In this document: positions 15,724-23,618 of the stretch, piece after piece
Position numbering within the stretch: the stretch's first letter is position 1
Layout of the letters: each line of letters starts with the position of its first letter
NCBI GenBank assembly: GCA_031401035.1
Contig: JANNRA010000002.1
Coordinates: 1 to 35,172 of the forward strand
Reading direction: 5' to 3'
DNA from: JANNRA01 sp031401035
GTDB lineage: Bacteria > Desulfobacterota > Binatia > HRBIN30 > CADEER01
DNA: 35,172 nucleotides
Notes under the pieces: generated by a model
Told to the model about the DNA's origin: nothing
Databases searched by the model: none
Seen by the model: the letters and a program-made list of their open reading frames with translations, nothing else
Made by a program: the position numbers and the translations under genes

Positions 15724-15791
15724 GCGGCGGGCTTAGCGCGGCGGCGCGGAATCATCCAGCCATCCGCGATCGCGGCGGCCCCGGCCGCGAC

Positions 15792-16898
15792 TCAATCGCG
15801 GTAGGAGAACGGCCGCAGCGGCAGACTGGTGCCGCCCTGCAGCAGCCGCTCGGCGACCAGCTGCGCCGTGATCGGCGCCAGCAGGACGCCGCAGCGGTGG
15901 TGCCCGACGGCGAGGGTGACGTTGGCGAGGCCGGGCAGCGCACCGATGATCGGGCGGGCGAGCATGGACAGCGGCCGCAGGCCGGACCAGACGCGCGTCA
16001 CCGGCGCGTCGGCCAGCGAGGGCACCATGCGCACGGCGCGCTCGAGGAGGCGCGCGGCGTTGAGGGCGGTGACGTGCTTGTCGCGCGCACGCCGGTCGCT
16101 GGTGCTGCCGATCAGCACCTCGCCGTCGGCGCGCGGCACGAGGTAGCCGTCGCCCCACGACAGCGGCAGCGGCAGGCGCTGCCGCGGCCGCACGGCGAGC
16201 ATCTCGCCGCGGTCGGCGCGCACCGCAATGCGGCGGCGCAGCAGGCGCCCCACCTCGCCGGCCCAGGCGCCGGCGGCAATGACCACCTGCCCGGGCGTCA
16301 GCCGCTCGCCGTCGACCTCGAGCGCCACGATGCGCCCGGCGCCCGTCTCGATGCGCCGCACCGGCGCGTCGAGACGAAAGACGACGCCGCGCGCCACCGC
16401 CGCCGCATGCAGCGCCGCAACCAGACGCGGCGCGTGCACCGTCGCATCGTCGGCAAACAGCGCGCCGCGGCGCACCGCCGGGTTGATCTCCGGATGATGG
16501 GCGCGCACGCCGGCGCCGTCGAGCAGCTCGACCCGCCAGCCCTGTTCGCGCCGCCGCCGCGCCAAGCCGTCGAGTCGCTCGACCTCGCGGCTGGTGAAGG
16601 CGAGGTCGAGCAGGCCACTGCGGGCATACTCGACGTCGACGCCGGTCTCCTCGCGCAGCGCCGCGGCGAGTTCGGGATGTAAGGCGGCGGACAGGCGCTT
16701 GAGATCGGCGAGGGCGCCGCCGCGGGCCCGGCTGCTGGCGACGGCGAGCACTCCGGCGGCGGAGCCGGAGGCCTCACCGCCGACCTGCCCACGGTCGAGG
16801 ACGACGATGCGTCCGGCGCCGCCGAGCGCCAGGGCGCGCGCGATGGCGCAGCCGATGACGCCGGCGCCGATGATGGCGAAATCGGCGGTGGCGGACAT
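15792..16898 (-). CDS. FAD-dependent glycine/D-amino-acid oxidase (ThiO-like)
   Basis: The 368-residue flavoprotein begins with the dinucleotide motif IIGAGVIG (9-16) and 'VVLDRGQVGGEASGSAAGVL', as in the D-amino-acid-oxidase family. GSTSD (264-268) and the C-terminal 'SGLRP' (305-309) and 'GHHRCGVLLAPIT' (332-344, Arg335 in the substrate-carboxylate position) are the ThiO layout. ThiO oxidises glycine to dehydroglycine for thiazole synthesis of thiamin. No other thi genes are visible in the window, so a general glycine or D-amino-acid oxidase remains possible. Cytosolic. The start at ATG 16898 is close to the Rossmann strand, as usual. Confidence 0.87.
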   Translation of the reverse strand: MSATADFAIIGAGVIGCAIARALALGGAGRIVVLDRGQVGGEASGSAAGVLAVASSRARGGALADLKRLSAALHPELAAALREETGVDVEYARSGLLDLAFTSREVERLDGLARRRREQGWRVELLDGAGVRAHHPEINPAVRRGALFADDATVHAPRLVAALHAAAVARGVVFRLDAPVRRIETGAGRIVALEVDGERLTPGQVVIAAGAWAGEVGRLLRRRIAVRADRGEMLAVRPRQRLPLPLSWGDGYLVPRADGEVLIGSTSDRRARDKHVTALNAARLLERAVRMVPSLADAPVTRVWSGLRPLSMLARPIIGALPGLANVTLAVGHHRCGVLLAPITAQLVAERLLQGGTSLPLRPFSYRD

Positions 16899-16977
16899 GA
16901 GGGGGTACTAGCAGGCGGCGCCGGTCGCCGCGCCCCCCAGGGATGCCCGATGCGGCGCGGCAGATCCGCGCCTGCGG

Positions 16978-17325
16978 TCAGCGCCCGGTGATGTTGGGGC
17001 GGAACTCGGTCTGCCCGAACTGCACCGGCTTTTCCCCGGCGAGCATGCGCGGCTGCAGAAAGCCGGGACCATTGGTGATGTACATGGTGTCGCGCGCACC
17101 GCGCTGGTCGTCGAGGTTGATGAAGCCGACGAAACCGCCGAACCAGGCGTTGCACACGGTCAGGCCCAGTCGCACCGGGGCGTAGACGATGTTGCTCGCC
17201 GCCGCCAGCAACGCCGAACCGGGGCGGCGTTCGCGCGGCGACGCCGGATCCATCTGCGCCGGCACCGGCGGCGCGGCGGCAAGGGTCAGGGCGGTGAGCA
17301 GCAGGGCGACGAGTGTGGCACGCAT
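16978..17325 (-). CDS. Small secreted protein of unknown function
   Basis: The 115-residue product has a clear signal peptide (MRATLVALLLTALTLAAAPPVPAQ, cleavage after PAQ or nearby). The mature part has a hydrophobic 'ASNIVYAPVRLGLTVCNAWFGGFVGFIN' segment that may be a membrane-associated helix, then a polar end 'GEKPVQFGQTEFRPNITGR'. It resembles small exported proteins of delta-proteobacteria that start 'NVLYxP', with no known role. It is divergent from the MBL-fold hydrolase gene (113 bases between), so they may share a control region. Confidence 0.7.
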   Translation of the reverse strand: MRATLVALLLTALTLAAAPPVPAQMDPASPRERRPGSALLAAASNIVYAPVRLGLTVCNAWFGGFVGFINLDDQRGARDTMYITNGPGFLQPRMLAGEKPVQFGQTEFRPNITGR

Positions 17326-17438
17326 GGGAAGGCTCTCCTCGGCACCGGACTATAGCGCGCTGGGGCGGCGCTGTCAGCGCGTAATTTGACCCGCGCCCGC
17401 GCCGGTGGCAGTCACAGGAGTCGCCCCGGACCCCACCC

Positions 17439-18335
17439 ATGCTCGCCACTGATCGCACCTTCGGCCGCGTCACCGTTCTGGTCGGCGAAAAGACCGGCAA
17501 GTACCCGGACGGCAACTCGCTGTGGCTACGCGGCCGCGACGCGACCGCCGTCGTCGACGCGTCCCTGAGCACGCGCCGGCGCGCCGCCGAGCTCGGCGCC
17601 GTCGACCTCGTCGTGCAGAGCCATGTCCACGAGGACCATGTCGCCGGCCTCGGCGCCTTCCCGCGCGCCCGCGTCACCGCGCACGCCGCCGACCTGCCGG
17701 GCCTGCACCACATCGACGGCCTGCTGGCGATATACGGCTACGAGGACGCCGCCCTGCTCGAACGCCTGCGCGGCTGGGTGGAGACGCAGTTCCACTACAC
17801 GCCGCGGCCCGATGCCGAGCCCTACGTGGATGGCGCCGTCTTCGACCTCGGCGGCGTCCGCCTGCGCGCCATCCATCTGCCCGGACACACGCGCGGCCAC
17901 TGCGCCCTACTCGCCGAACCGGAGGGGGTGCTGTTTCTCGGCGACATCGACCTCACCGGCTTCGGCCCCTACTACGGCGACGCCTGGTCCGATCTCGCCG
18001 ACTTCGAACGCTCCCTGGCGCGCGTGCGCGCCATCGAGGCGCGCGTCTGGGTGTCGTTCCACCACGCCGGCGTGATCGAGGATCGACCGACGTTCGAGGC
18101 CAAGCTCGACCGCTTCACGGCCCGCATCGGCGAGCGCGAGGCCGCCCTGCTCGCCTTCCTCGAGGCGCCGCGCACGCTGGCCGAGCTGGTGGCACACCGC
18201 TTCCTCTATCCGCCGCACGCCGCGCTCGACTTCGTCGACGCGGCGGAGACGCGCACCATCCGGCAGCACCTGGCGCGCCTCGTCGCCGGCGGGCGTGTCG
18301 AGGAATGCGCAGACGCCACGTGGCGGCGGCGATGA
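17439..18335 (+). CDS. Metallo-beta-lactamase-fold hydrolase
   Basis: The 298-residue protein has the MBL metal motif HVHEDH (His62, His64, Asp66, His67), His150 in LPGHTRGH, Asp169 in LFLGDID and a late His in VSFHHAG. All main zinc ligands are present, so the enzyme should be active, hydrolysing a thioester, ester or similar bond in the cytosol. A winged-helix-like C-terminal part (about 225-298) is seen in glyoxalase-II- and LACTB2-like members. The stop overlaps the start of the FAD oxidoreductase (ATGA), so they are probably co-translated. The substrate is unknown. Confidence 0.87.
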   Translation: MLATDRTFGRVTVLVGEKTGKYPDGNSLWLRGRDATAVVDASLSTRRRAAELGAVDLVVQSHVHEDHVAGLGAFPRARVTAHAADLPGLHHIDGLLAIYGYEDAALLERLRGWVETQFHYTPRPDAEPYVDGAVFDLGGVRLRAIHLPGHTRGHCALLAEPEGVLFLGDIDLTGFGPYYGDAWSDLADFERSLARVRAIEARVWVSFHHAGVIEDRPTFEAKLDRFTARIGEREAALLAFLEAPRTLAELVAHRFLYPPHAALDFVDAAETRTIRQHLARLVAGGRVEECADATWRRR

Positions 18336-19624
18336 CCAGATCCTGTGTGGTAGTCGGCGCCGGGCCGGCGGGGTTGGCGGCGGCGAATCGGCTGGCGGCG
18401 AACGGAGTGAACGTCACCGTCCTCGAGGCGGCGGCGGCGATCGGCGGGCGCACGCGCTCGGAACGCGTCGGGGAGTTCGTCGTCAACACCGGCGCGGGCT
18501 TTCTGACGACCTTCTACGACGAAACGTTGAAGCTCCTGGCCGAACTCGGCATCGCCACCGCGGTGCCGACGCCGCAGCTGGGCGTCATGGCGACGCCCTT
18601 CGGCAAGTTGGAGCTCAACCTGAGCTCGCCGCGCCGCATCCTGCAGTTCCCCCTCATCACGATGGCGAGCAAGGTGCGCACCGCGGCGGCGCTGGCGCGT
18701 GCGGCGCTGCGCGGGCGCACGCACATGGCGCGGCCGGCGCGCCTGGCCTGGCTCGACCGCGGCGAGAGCATCGAACAGTGGGGCCGGCGCGCCATGGGCG
18801 ACACCGCCTACGAGTATCTGCTGCGCAGCGGCGTCGAGCCGTTCTTCTACATCGGCGCCGAGGAGCTCTCCGCGGCGCTGGGCAAGGCGTTGCTGCGGCA
18901 CGCGCGCAGCTGGCAGCTGCTCGTCGTGCCCGACGGCATGGGGGCGCTGTGCGAAGCGCTGGCGCGCGGCGTCGAGGTGCGCACCGGCTGCCACGTCGGC
19001 GGCATCGATGTCCGCGACCGCTCCGTCGAGGTGCGCCACGCCGGCGGCGTGCTGGAAGCCGACGCCTGCATCCTCGCCGCGCCGGCGTCGGCGATCGCGG
19101 CCCTGGAGGGCCCGCTGGCGAAAGAGGACCGCGCCGATGTCGCCGCCGTGCGCACCATGCCGAGCATCGTCCTCTACTTCGGCTACGAACGGCCGCTCAC
19201 CGTGCAGTATCCGCTCGTCACGCCCGCCGGGCCGGGCCGGCATCCAATCGCCCGCGTGCGTACCTGGTCGGCGCTGAGCCCGACCTCGGTGCCGGAGGGC
19301 AAGGAACTGCTCGCCATCCACGCCATGGGCTGGCGCAGCGCCGAACTGCTCGATCGCGACCCCAGCCGCATCGCCACGGCGCTGCGTGCCGACGCCGAGG
19401 AGGTCTTCGGCCGCCTCGCCGATCCCGACTGGATCCGTCTCTACCCACGCGCCGAGGGCACCGTCGTCACCGCCCCCGGCCATTACCGGCGCATGCACGC
19501 ATTCCTGAAGCGGCCGCGCACGCGCCTGCTCTACGCCGGCGACTGGCTCACCGGCTCGACCATCGAGGGCGCCGTCTGGTCCGGCCTGACGGCGGCGGAC
19601 AAGTTTTTGCGCGCCAAATCGTGA
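18332..19624 (+). CDS. FAD-dependent oxidoreductase (amine oxidase / protoporphyrinogen oxidase-like)
   Basis: The 430-residue protein starts with GAGPAG (9-14) and 'VLEAAAAIGGRTRSER', the dinucleotide-binding and GG motif of the flavin amine-oxidase family. It ends with 'LLYAGDWLTGSTIEGAVWSG', the second FAD-binding motif. Members oxidise amines, carotenoid precursors or protoporphyrinogen; the overall layout is closest to HemY-like or desaturase-like oxidoreductases. The true start is ATG 18332, overlapping the MBL-gene stop; the frame is open further upstream only as antisense-like sequence. It is followed after 10 bases by a four-helix membrane protein, so the enzyme may act at the membrane. 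Substrate not assigned. Confidence 0.87.
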   Translation: MTRSCVVVGAGPAGLAAANRLAANGVNVTVLEAAAAIGGRTRSERVGEFVVNTGAGFLTTFYDETLKLLAELGIATAVPTPQLGVMATPFGKLELNLSSPRRILQFPLITMASKVRTAAALARAALRGRTHMARPARLAWLDRGESIEQWGRRAMGDTAYEYLLRSGVEPFFYIGAEELSAALGKALLRHARSWQLLVVPDGMGALCEALARGVEVRTGCHVGGIDVRDRSVEVRHAGGVLEADACILAAPASAIAALEGPLAKEDRADVAAVRTMPSIVLYFGYERPLTVQYPLVTPAGPGRHPIARVRTWSALSPTSVPEGKELLAIHAMGWRSAELLDRDPSRIATALRADAEEVFGRLADPDWIRLYPRAEGTVVTAPGHYRRMHAFLKRPRTRLLYAGDWLTGSTIEGAVWSGLTAADKFLRAKS

Positions 19625-19634
19625 GTCTCGCGCC

Positions 19635-20033
19635 GTGCTCGCCTACCTCCATCCGATCATCGGCTTCCTCGTCCTCATCCTGCTGGTGTACTCCGGCTCC
19701 CTCGGCCTGCAGCTGCGGCGCGCCCGCCGCGACCGCCCGGCCCTGGCGGCGCGCCATGTGCGCTGCGCCCGCGCCACCTACATCCTGGTCCTGCTGAGCT
19801 GGCTCGCCGGCGCCGCCTCGGTACTGCTGACGCGCGACGATCTGCTGCTCGCCGCCTCGCTGCACTTCCGCAGCGCCACGCTGCTCGCCGTGCTGCTCAC
19901 CGGCAGCGCCCTCACCGCCCGCGCCATCGAACGCGGCCACGACGGCGCGCGCGATTGGCACCCGTGGTTCGGCGGCGCCGCACTGCTCCTCGCCGCCGCG
20001 CACGCCGTTACCGGCCTGCGCCTGACGCCGTGA
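19635..20033 (+). CDS. Small polytopic membrane protein (DUF4079-like)
   Basis: The 132-residue protein has four predicted transmembrane helices (about 4-24, 48-66, 75-97, 111-128). His residues sit near helix ends (His6, His41, His76, His107), a spacing reminiscent of DUF4079 and cytochrome-b561-like proteins, where such His ligate haem. It starts at GTG 19635, ten bases after the FAD oxidoreductase, and looks like part of the same operon. If it is a haem protein it could pass electrons to or from the flavoenzyme; that is inference. I could not confirm the family. Confidence 0.72.
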   Translation: MLAYLHPIIGFLVLILLVYSGSLGLQLRRARRDRPALAARHVRCARATYILVLLSWLAGAASVLLTRDDLLLAASLHFRSATLLAVLLTGSALTARAIERGHDGARDWHPWFGGAALLLAAAHAVTGLRLTP

Positions 20034-20103
20034 ATCAAAGGGTGGGCGGATCTCGTCGCGGCCGGGCTTGACGCCGGTGCCATCCGCGGCGCAGGACGCA
20101 GGC

Positions 20104-20514
20104 ATGGAAGCCCTGCGCGCCCAGCGCGAAGCCATCGTCCGCCGCCACATGGAGTCGGAGAACGTGCACGACTTCGACACCACCGTCGCCACCTTTCGCC
20201 ACCCGCGCTACGAGATCATCGCCACCGGCCAGATCCACGACGGCGAGGCGGCCGTGCGCCAGTACTTCCGCGACTCGCGCGCCGCCTTCCCCGATCAGCG
20301 CAACGAGCTCATCGCCCTGCACCACGCCGACGAGGCCGTCATCGCCGAGTTCTGGCTGCTCGGCACGCACCGCGGCCCGCTGCTGGGCATGGAACCCACC
20401 GGCAGGGAGTTCCGCTGCCAGATGACGGCGTTCTTCCTCTTCAACGGCGAGGACCTGGTCGGCGAGCGGGTCTACTTCGACACGGCAACCATCCTGCGCC
20501 AGTTGACCACTTGA
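20104..20514 (+). CDS. SnoaL-like (NTF2-fold) protein
   Basis: The 136-residue product shows the NTF2-like cone fold of SnoaL polyketide cyclases/ester-cyclase-like proteins: an N-terminal helix with 'VRRHMESENVHDFDTTVATF', strands 'YEIIATGQIHDGEAAVRQYF', 'NELIALHHADEAVIAEFWLLGTH' and the end 'GEDLVGERVYFDTATILRQL'. Such proteins isomerise or hydrate small molecules, or bind ligands without catalysis. I prefer ATG 20104; a TTG at 20068 gives an extra 12 residues. It is the last gene of the plus-strand run that starts with the MBL hydrolase and is cut against a minus-strand nucleotidyltransferase remnant. Confidence 0.82.
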   Translation: MEALRAQREAIVRRHMESENVHDFDTTVATFRHPRYEIIATGQIHDGEAAVRQYFRDSRAAFPDQRNELIALHHADEAVIAEFWLLGTHRGPLLGMEPTGREFRCQMTAFFLFNGEDLVGERVYFDTATILRQLTT

Positions 20515-20682
20515 GGCGCGGCGCGCGTTCTCCTCGCTCGGCTCCACCCACAGATCGATGTCCTGCGTCGCCCTGGGTCTACCGCTGGCCGCCAGGGCGT
20601 GCGCGCCGACGACGAGCAAGCGCACCCGATGGGCGCACAGCAAGCCGAGACACTCGCTCCATTCGGGCGGGAACCTGATCAT
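20515..20682 (-). pseudogene. Truncated nucleotidyltransferase (MNT/DUF6036-like)
   Basis: From ATG 20682 the frame reads about 55 residues of a nucleotidyltransferase N-terminus: a helix, then 'VRLLVVGAHALAASGRPRATQDIDLWV' in outline, that is the G-A/S helix start and the DxD-type metal site (ATQDIDLWVEPSEEN). After about 20515 the frame runs on only as antisense of the SnoaL gene, so the rest of the catalytic domain is missing. Intact relatives are about 150 to 200 residues and transfer nucleotides, often as antitoxin- or defence-like proteins. I infer deletion of the 3' part, probably when the plus-strand genes came to lie here. The small ORF overlapping its start is the usual upstream partner. 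Confidence 0.6.
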
Positions 20683-20821
20683 AGATCCCCGGACAGGCTC
20701 GCCGCAGCACCTCGACGGCCGAGACGCGTTCTTCCGCCGAACACTGTCGCCAGTGGCGGCCCTCGTCGAGCGCCGCCTGTTCGTGGGTCGTGAAGCGGTA
20801 GGGTCGTTTCGCGGCAGTCAC
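20579..20821 (-). CDS. Small partner protein of the nucleotidyltransferase remnant
   Basis: The 80-codon frame starts at GTG 20821. Residues 5-50 (YRFTTHEQAALDEGRHWR, then CSAEERVSAVEVLRRAC) form two helices with a D/H/W/R pattern. They look like the small proteins coded just upstream of stand-alone nucleotidyltransferase genes in many bacteria, often ending in 'RMxRV...RP'. It overlaps the nucleotidyltransferase start by about 100 bases in another frame. The extreme C-terminus (Arg-rich) is probably not native. Function unknown. With its partner truncated, the module is likely non-functional. Confidence 0.45.
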   Translation of the reverse strand: MTAAKRPYRFTTHEQAALDEGRHWRQCSAEERVSAVEVLRRACPGIYDQVPARMERVSRLAVRPSGALARRRRARPGGQR

Positions 20822-20916
20822 GGACGCAACCCCATCGCAATCGAGCCGGGAGTTCGACGGGCTGCTGCCGCGGCGAGCGGCGTCCTGCGGATGCGCAGGA
20901 GGCGCGGGCGTCGCGA

Positions 20917-22068
20917 TCAGCTCCAGGCCGTTTCGACGTCGCCTTTGCGCAGGCGGCCGGCGATGACGATCTGCTGCACCTCGCTCGAGCCGTCGTAGAC
21001 GCGGGCGACGCGCAGGTCGCGCCACAGGCGGTCGATCATGTACTCGCCCTTGATGTAGCCGTAGCCGCCGAAGATCTGCATGGCGTCGTCGACGGTCTGC
21101 CAGGCGCCCTCGGCGGCGAGGTACTTGGCGGTCGACGACTCGCGGATCGACTGGCCGCCCTGGTCGAGCAGCCACGCCGAGCGGTAGACGATCAGCCGCG
21201 CCGCCTCGGTGCGGGCGCTCATCTGCGCCAGGCGGAAGGCGATCGACTGGTGCTCGACCAGCGGCTTGCCGAAGGTCTTGCGCTGCTCGGCATAGGCGAG
21301 CGCCAGCTCCATCGCCTTCTGCGCCGCGCCGACGCAGCGCGCGCTGAGCGTCGTGCGCCCCTCGGAGAGGCAGCGCTTGGCGTAGTCCATGCCCTTGCCC
21401 TCCTCGCCGAGCAGCGCCTCGGCGGGGATGCGGGCGTCCTCGAAGACGACCTCGGAGATCGACGAGCCGCGATGGCCGGTGGTATCGAACACCTGGCCGA
21501 TCGAGACGCCGGGCGTGTCGGCATCGACGATGAAGGCCGAGATGCCGGCGGCGGCGCGCGCGAAGGTGACGAAGTGGTGCGCGCGCGGCGCGTTGGTGAT
21601 GAAGATCTTGCGGCCGTTGAGGACGTAGGCGTCGCCCTGACGCTCGGCCCTGGTGGCCAGGCCGGCGGCGTCGGAACCCGACTCCGCCTCGGTAAGCGCA
21701 AAGGAGCCGATCCATTCGCCGGTCGCCATCTTCGGCAGGTAGCGCTGCTTCTGCGCCTCGCTGCCGAAGCGCACCAGGCCGACACAGCCGATGCCGGTGT
21801 GCACGCTGATGAAGCTCGCCAGCCCCCATGGGCCGCGGCCGAGCATCTCGTGGCAGAGGGTCTTCTGCACCACCGACAGGCCGAGCCCGCCGTACTCCTG
21901 CGGGATGGCGAGGCCGAGGAGGCCGAGGTCGCGGGCGCCGTCGAGCAGCGACTGCGGTAGCGTGTCGGTCTTCTCGATCTCCTGCCAGACACCGTTGGCG
22001 CGGGTCTCGACGAAGTCGCGCACGGACTGCTGCAAGAGGCGGTCGTCGGGAGAGATGGTGAAATCCAT
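20917..22068 (-). CDS. Acyl-CoA dehydrogenase with Asp at the catalytic-base position
   Basis: This 383-residue, full-length FAD enzyme oxidises an acyl-CoA to the 2,3-enoyl-CoA and passes electrons to electron-transfer flavoprotein. Visible motifs are the FAD/substrate loop 'GSFALTEAESGSDAAG' (121-136), AEGAWQTVDDAMQIFGGYGY (319-338) and the C-terminal signature at 358-365, which reads YDGSSEVQ. In the short- and medium-chain subfamily this is YEGT/SxxIQ, with the Glu as catalytic base; here it is Asp359. A shorter base usually lowers activity or changes substrate geometry, so this enzyme may act on an unusual (for example cyclic or branched) acyl-CoA, but that is inference. I start at ATG 22068, the true N-terminus (MDFTISPDD); the frame is open upstream without homology. 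Encoded next to, but not clearly in, the lipid gene cluster. Confidence 0.92.
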   Translation of the reverse strand: MDFTISPDDRLLQQSVRDFVETRANGVWQEIEKTDTLPQSLLDGARDLGLLGLAIPQEYGGLGLSVVQKTLCHEMLGRGPWGLASFISVHTGIGCVGLVRFGSEAQKQRYLPKMATGEWIGSFALTEAESGSDAAGLATRAERQGDAYVLNGRKIFITNAPRAHHFVTFARAAAGISAFIVDADTPGVSIGQVFDTTGHRGSSISEVVFEDARIPAEALLGEEGKGMDYAKRCLSEGRTTLSARCVGAAQKAMELALAYAEQRKTFGKPLVEHQSIAFRLAQMSARTEAARLIVYRSAWLLDQGGQSIRESSTAKYLAAEGAWQTVDDAMQIFGGYGYIKGEYMIDRLWRDLRVARVYDGSSEVQQIVIAGRLRKGDVETAWS

Positions 22069-22147
22069 AGCGCAGGGGCTTACCAGCGCCGTGCGCGGTG
22101 ACGCAACGCATGACCAGTGGTGGCCACCGCGTCGGGCGGACGCGCTA

Positions 22148-22885
22148 TCAATCAGAGGCGCCGGACTGGGCGCGGCGCTCCACCTCCCTGCGCAGGCTGC
22201 GCATGATCTCCGGCAACGAGTTCTTGAGGAGCTGGCTCTCGATGATGCTCGGCACCGGCATACGGGTTTCGACGCGGCTGCGGGAGACAAGCAACGCCGA
22301 GGCGGCGCCGTACGGGAATATGTCCCAGCTACCGCGGCTTTCTTGGATGTCGTGCGGGGAGGAACGATCGAGCACCGACGTCATCAGGCCGTGCACCGGG
22401 TCCAGCGTCATGATGAGGGTGTAGCGGACCTCCATCCAGAGGACGCTGACATGCTGCTCGATCCACACGCGAGCGTCCTCGACTCGTTCAATGCGCGACT
22501 CGCTGATGTTGGGCAGGAAGTCGGGTCTCGCCTCGAAGTCGGCGAGAACGGCCCACACCTCGGCTGGCGGCCGCGGCACGACCACGGCGGCTTCGCTGTC
22601 GCTGACCGACCCGTCGCCGCCACCGTCCGCCACCGTGGGCTGGCGGTCGACGATGACCACCTCGCCGTTCGCGAGGCGCGTCCAATCGTCGGCGGAGAAG
22701 CGCGACCGCGCGGCTTCCGCCGACAGCCGGCAGGCGACGCATGGCGGGCGCCGCAACTCACTCGGCAACTCGGTCGCGGACGCGACCGCACACGTCGAAG
22801 CGACGGGGACGGCGGCGATGATCGCGACGCTTCGCCACACGCGCCAGAACAGCCGAGACGATGGCGCCGCTCTGAGCCGGCCCAT
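22148..22885 (-). CDS. Exported SRPBCC/START-fold protein
   Basis: From ATG 22885 (GAGG four bases upstream) the 245-residue product has a signal peptide ending near ASA, then a Cys pair (PPCVAC) and an SRPBCC domain from about residue 85: 'VVVPRPPAEVWAVLADFEARPDFLPNISESRIE' in outline, and a long C-terminal helix 'IIESQLLKNSLPEIMRSLRREVERR'. This cavity-forming fold (coenzyme-Q-binding COQ10, polyketide cyclases, START) binds hydrophobic ligands such as lipids. The frame is also open to an ATG at 22951, where it overlaps the upstream methyltransferase gene. As the last gene of the lipid cluster, an exported lipid-binding or carrier role is plausible. Confidence 0.75.
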   Translation of the reverse strand: MGRLRAAPSSRLFWRVWRSVAIIAAVPVASTCAVASATELPSELRRPPCVACRLSAEAARSRFSADDWTRLANGEVVIVDRQPTVADGGGDGSVSDSEAAVVVPRPPAEVWAVLADFEARPDFLPNISESRIERVEDARVWIEQHVSVLWMEVRYTLIMTLDPVHGLMTSVLDRSSPHDIQESRGSWDIFPYGAASALLVSRSRVETRMPVPSIIESQLLKNSLPEIMRSLRREVERRAQSGASD

Positions 22886-23456
22886 GTGACCTCGCGACAG
22901 CATTCCCACAGCCAGCACCCCCGTCGATCTCGAAACGGGCGCCAAGCCCATAATAGATGCTCTCCAGCAACGGCAGGATCAGCCAGTCGGGGGCCGGGTA
23001 TCGCGTCACCAAGAAGAAGCCCCAGATCGAGAGCAGGGCGCCGACGTACTGCGGGTGGCGCATCACCGAGAAGGGAAACGAGGTACACCAGGGCACCTCG
23101 TGGCCGAAGCGAACGCCGTAGAAGACTCCGACGCGCCCGAGACGCTGGAACACGGCGAAGTTCAACAGCTGACCGGCGCCCATCATCCCCAGGCCGACCG
23201 CAACCGGGAACGCGTTGAGCCCCGGCCATCGGAGCTGTCCACCGCCCCACCACAGACACCACCAGACGAAGACACCGATCTGGATCACCTTGAAGACGCG
23301 AAACAGATGCCCCAGCCCGTCAACCGGATTGATCCCGCGACCAAAGCGCGCGCACAGCGAGCGGAATTGCTCGGGGCGCCGCCAGATCCAGACATAGGCG
23401 GCCCGTTCGATGGCGAGCAGGACGGCGGCTGTCAGGACGATCACCACTGCCGGCAT
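22758..23456 (-). CDS. PEMT/ICMT-like membrane methyltransferase
   Basis: The reliable part (about 1-176) is an integral membrane protein with four to five helices. It has the family signature FPFSVMRHPQYVGALLSIWG (128-147), where RHPxYxG binds S-adenosylmethionine, and a following 'LLESIYYGLGARFE' with the acidic residue (Glu165). Phosphatidylethanolamine N-methyltransferases and isoprenylcysteine carboxyl methyltransferases share this architecture. Next to a phosphatidylserine decarboxylase, methylation of phosphatidylethanolamine (or a related amino-lipid) is the natural guess. After residue 176 the sequence turns Arg-rich and overlaps the SRPBCC gene in another frame by more than 120 bases; the native stop was probably near 22925, so the tail is doubtful. 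It is separated from the membrane protein upstream by 162 bases. Confidence 0.72.
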   Translation of the reverse strand: MPAVVIVLTAAVLLAIERAAYVWIWRRPEQFRSLCARFGRGINPVDGLGHLFRVFKVIQIGVFVWWCLWWGGGQLRWPGLNAFPVAVGLGMMGAGQLLNFAVFQRLGRVGVFYGVRFGHEVPWCTSFPFSVMRHPQYVGALLSIWGFFLVTRYPAPDWLILPLLESIYYGLGARFEIDGGAGCGNAVARSHGPAQSGAIVSAVLARVAKRRDHRRRPRRFDVCGRVRDRVAE

Positions 23457-23618
23457 GGCGCTTCACCTCCCGCTCGGCCGACACAGCCCCGCATATCCGC
23501 ACCCGGCGGTCGTCGTCGGCGCCGTGCGGGGCGCTCGACACGCGACGATCGATGAACCGCTTCGTGCGCCGCCGGTCGGTCCCGATCGGCCCACCACCGG
23601 CGGGGCCGTCATGTCCCC

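Noticed and set aside
17522..18331. Extension of the FAD oxidoreductase frame 270 codons upstream
   Set aside because: The extension overlaps the MBL-fold gene in another frame and is Arg-rich; the true start at 18332 sits right before the dinucleotide motif.
20884..20899. Hairpin CCTGCG-GATG-CGCAGG after the acyl-CoA dehydrogenase
   Set aside because: Could terminate the minus-strand transcript, but there is no T-run after it and such stems are common at this GC content.
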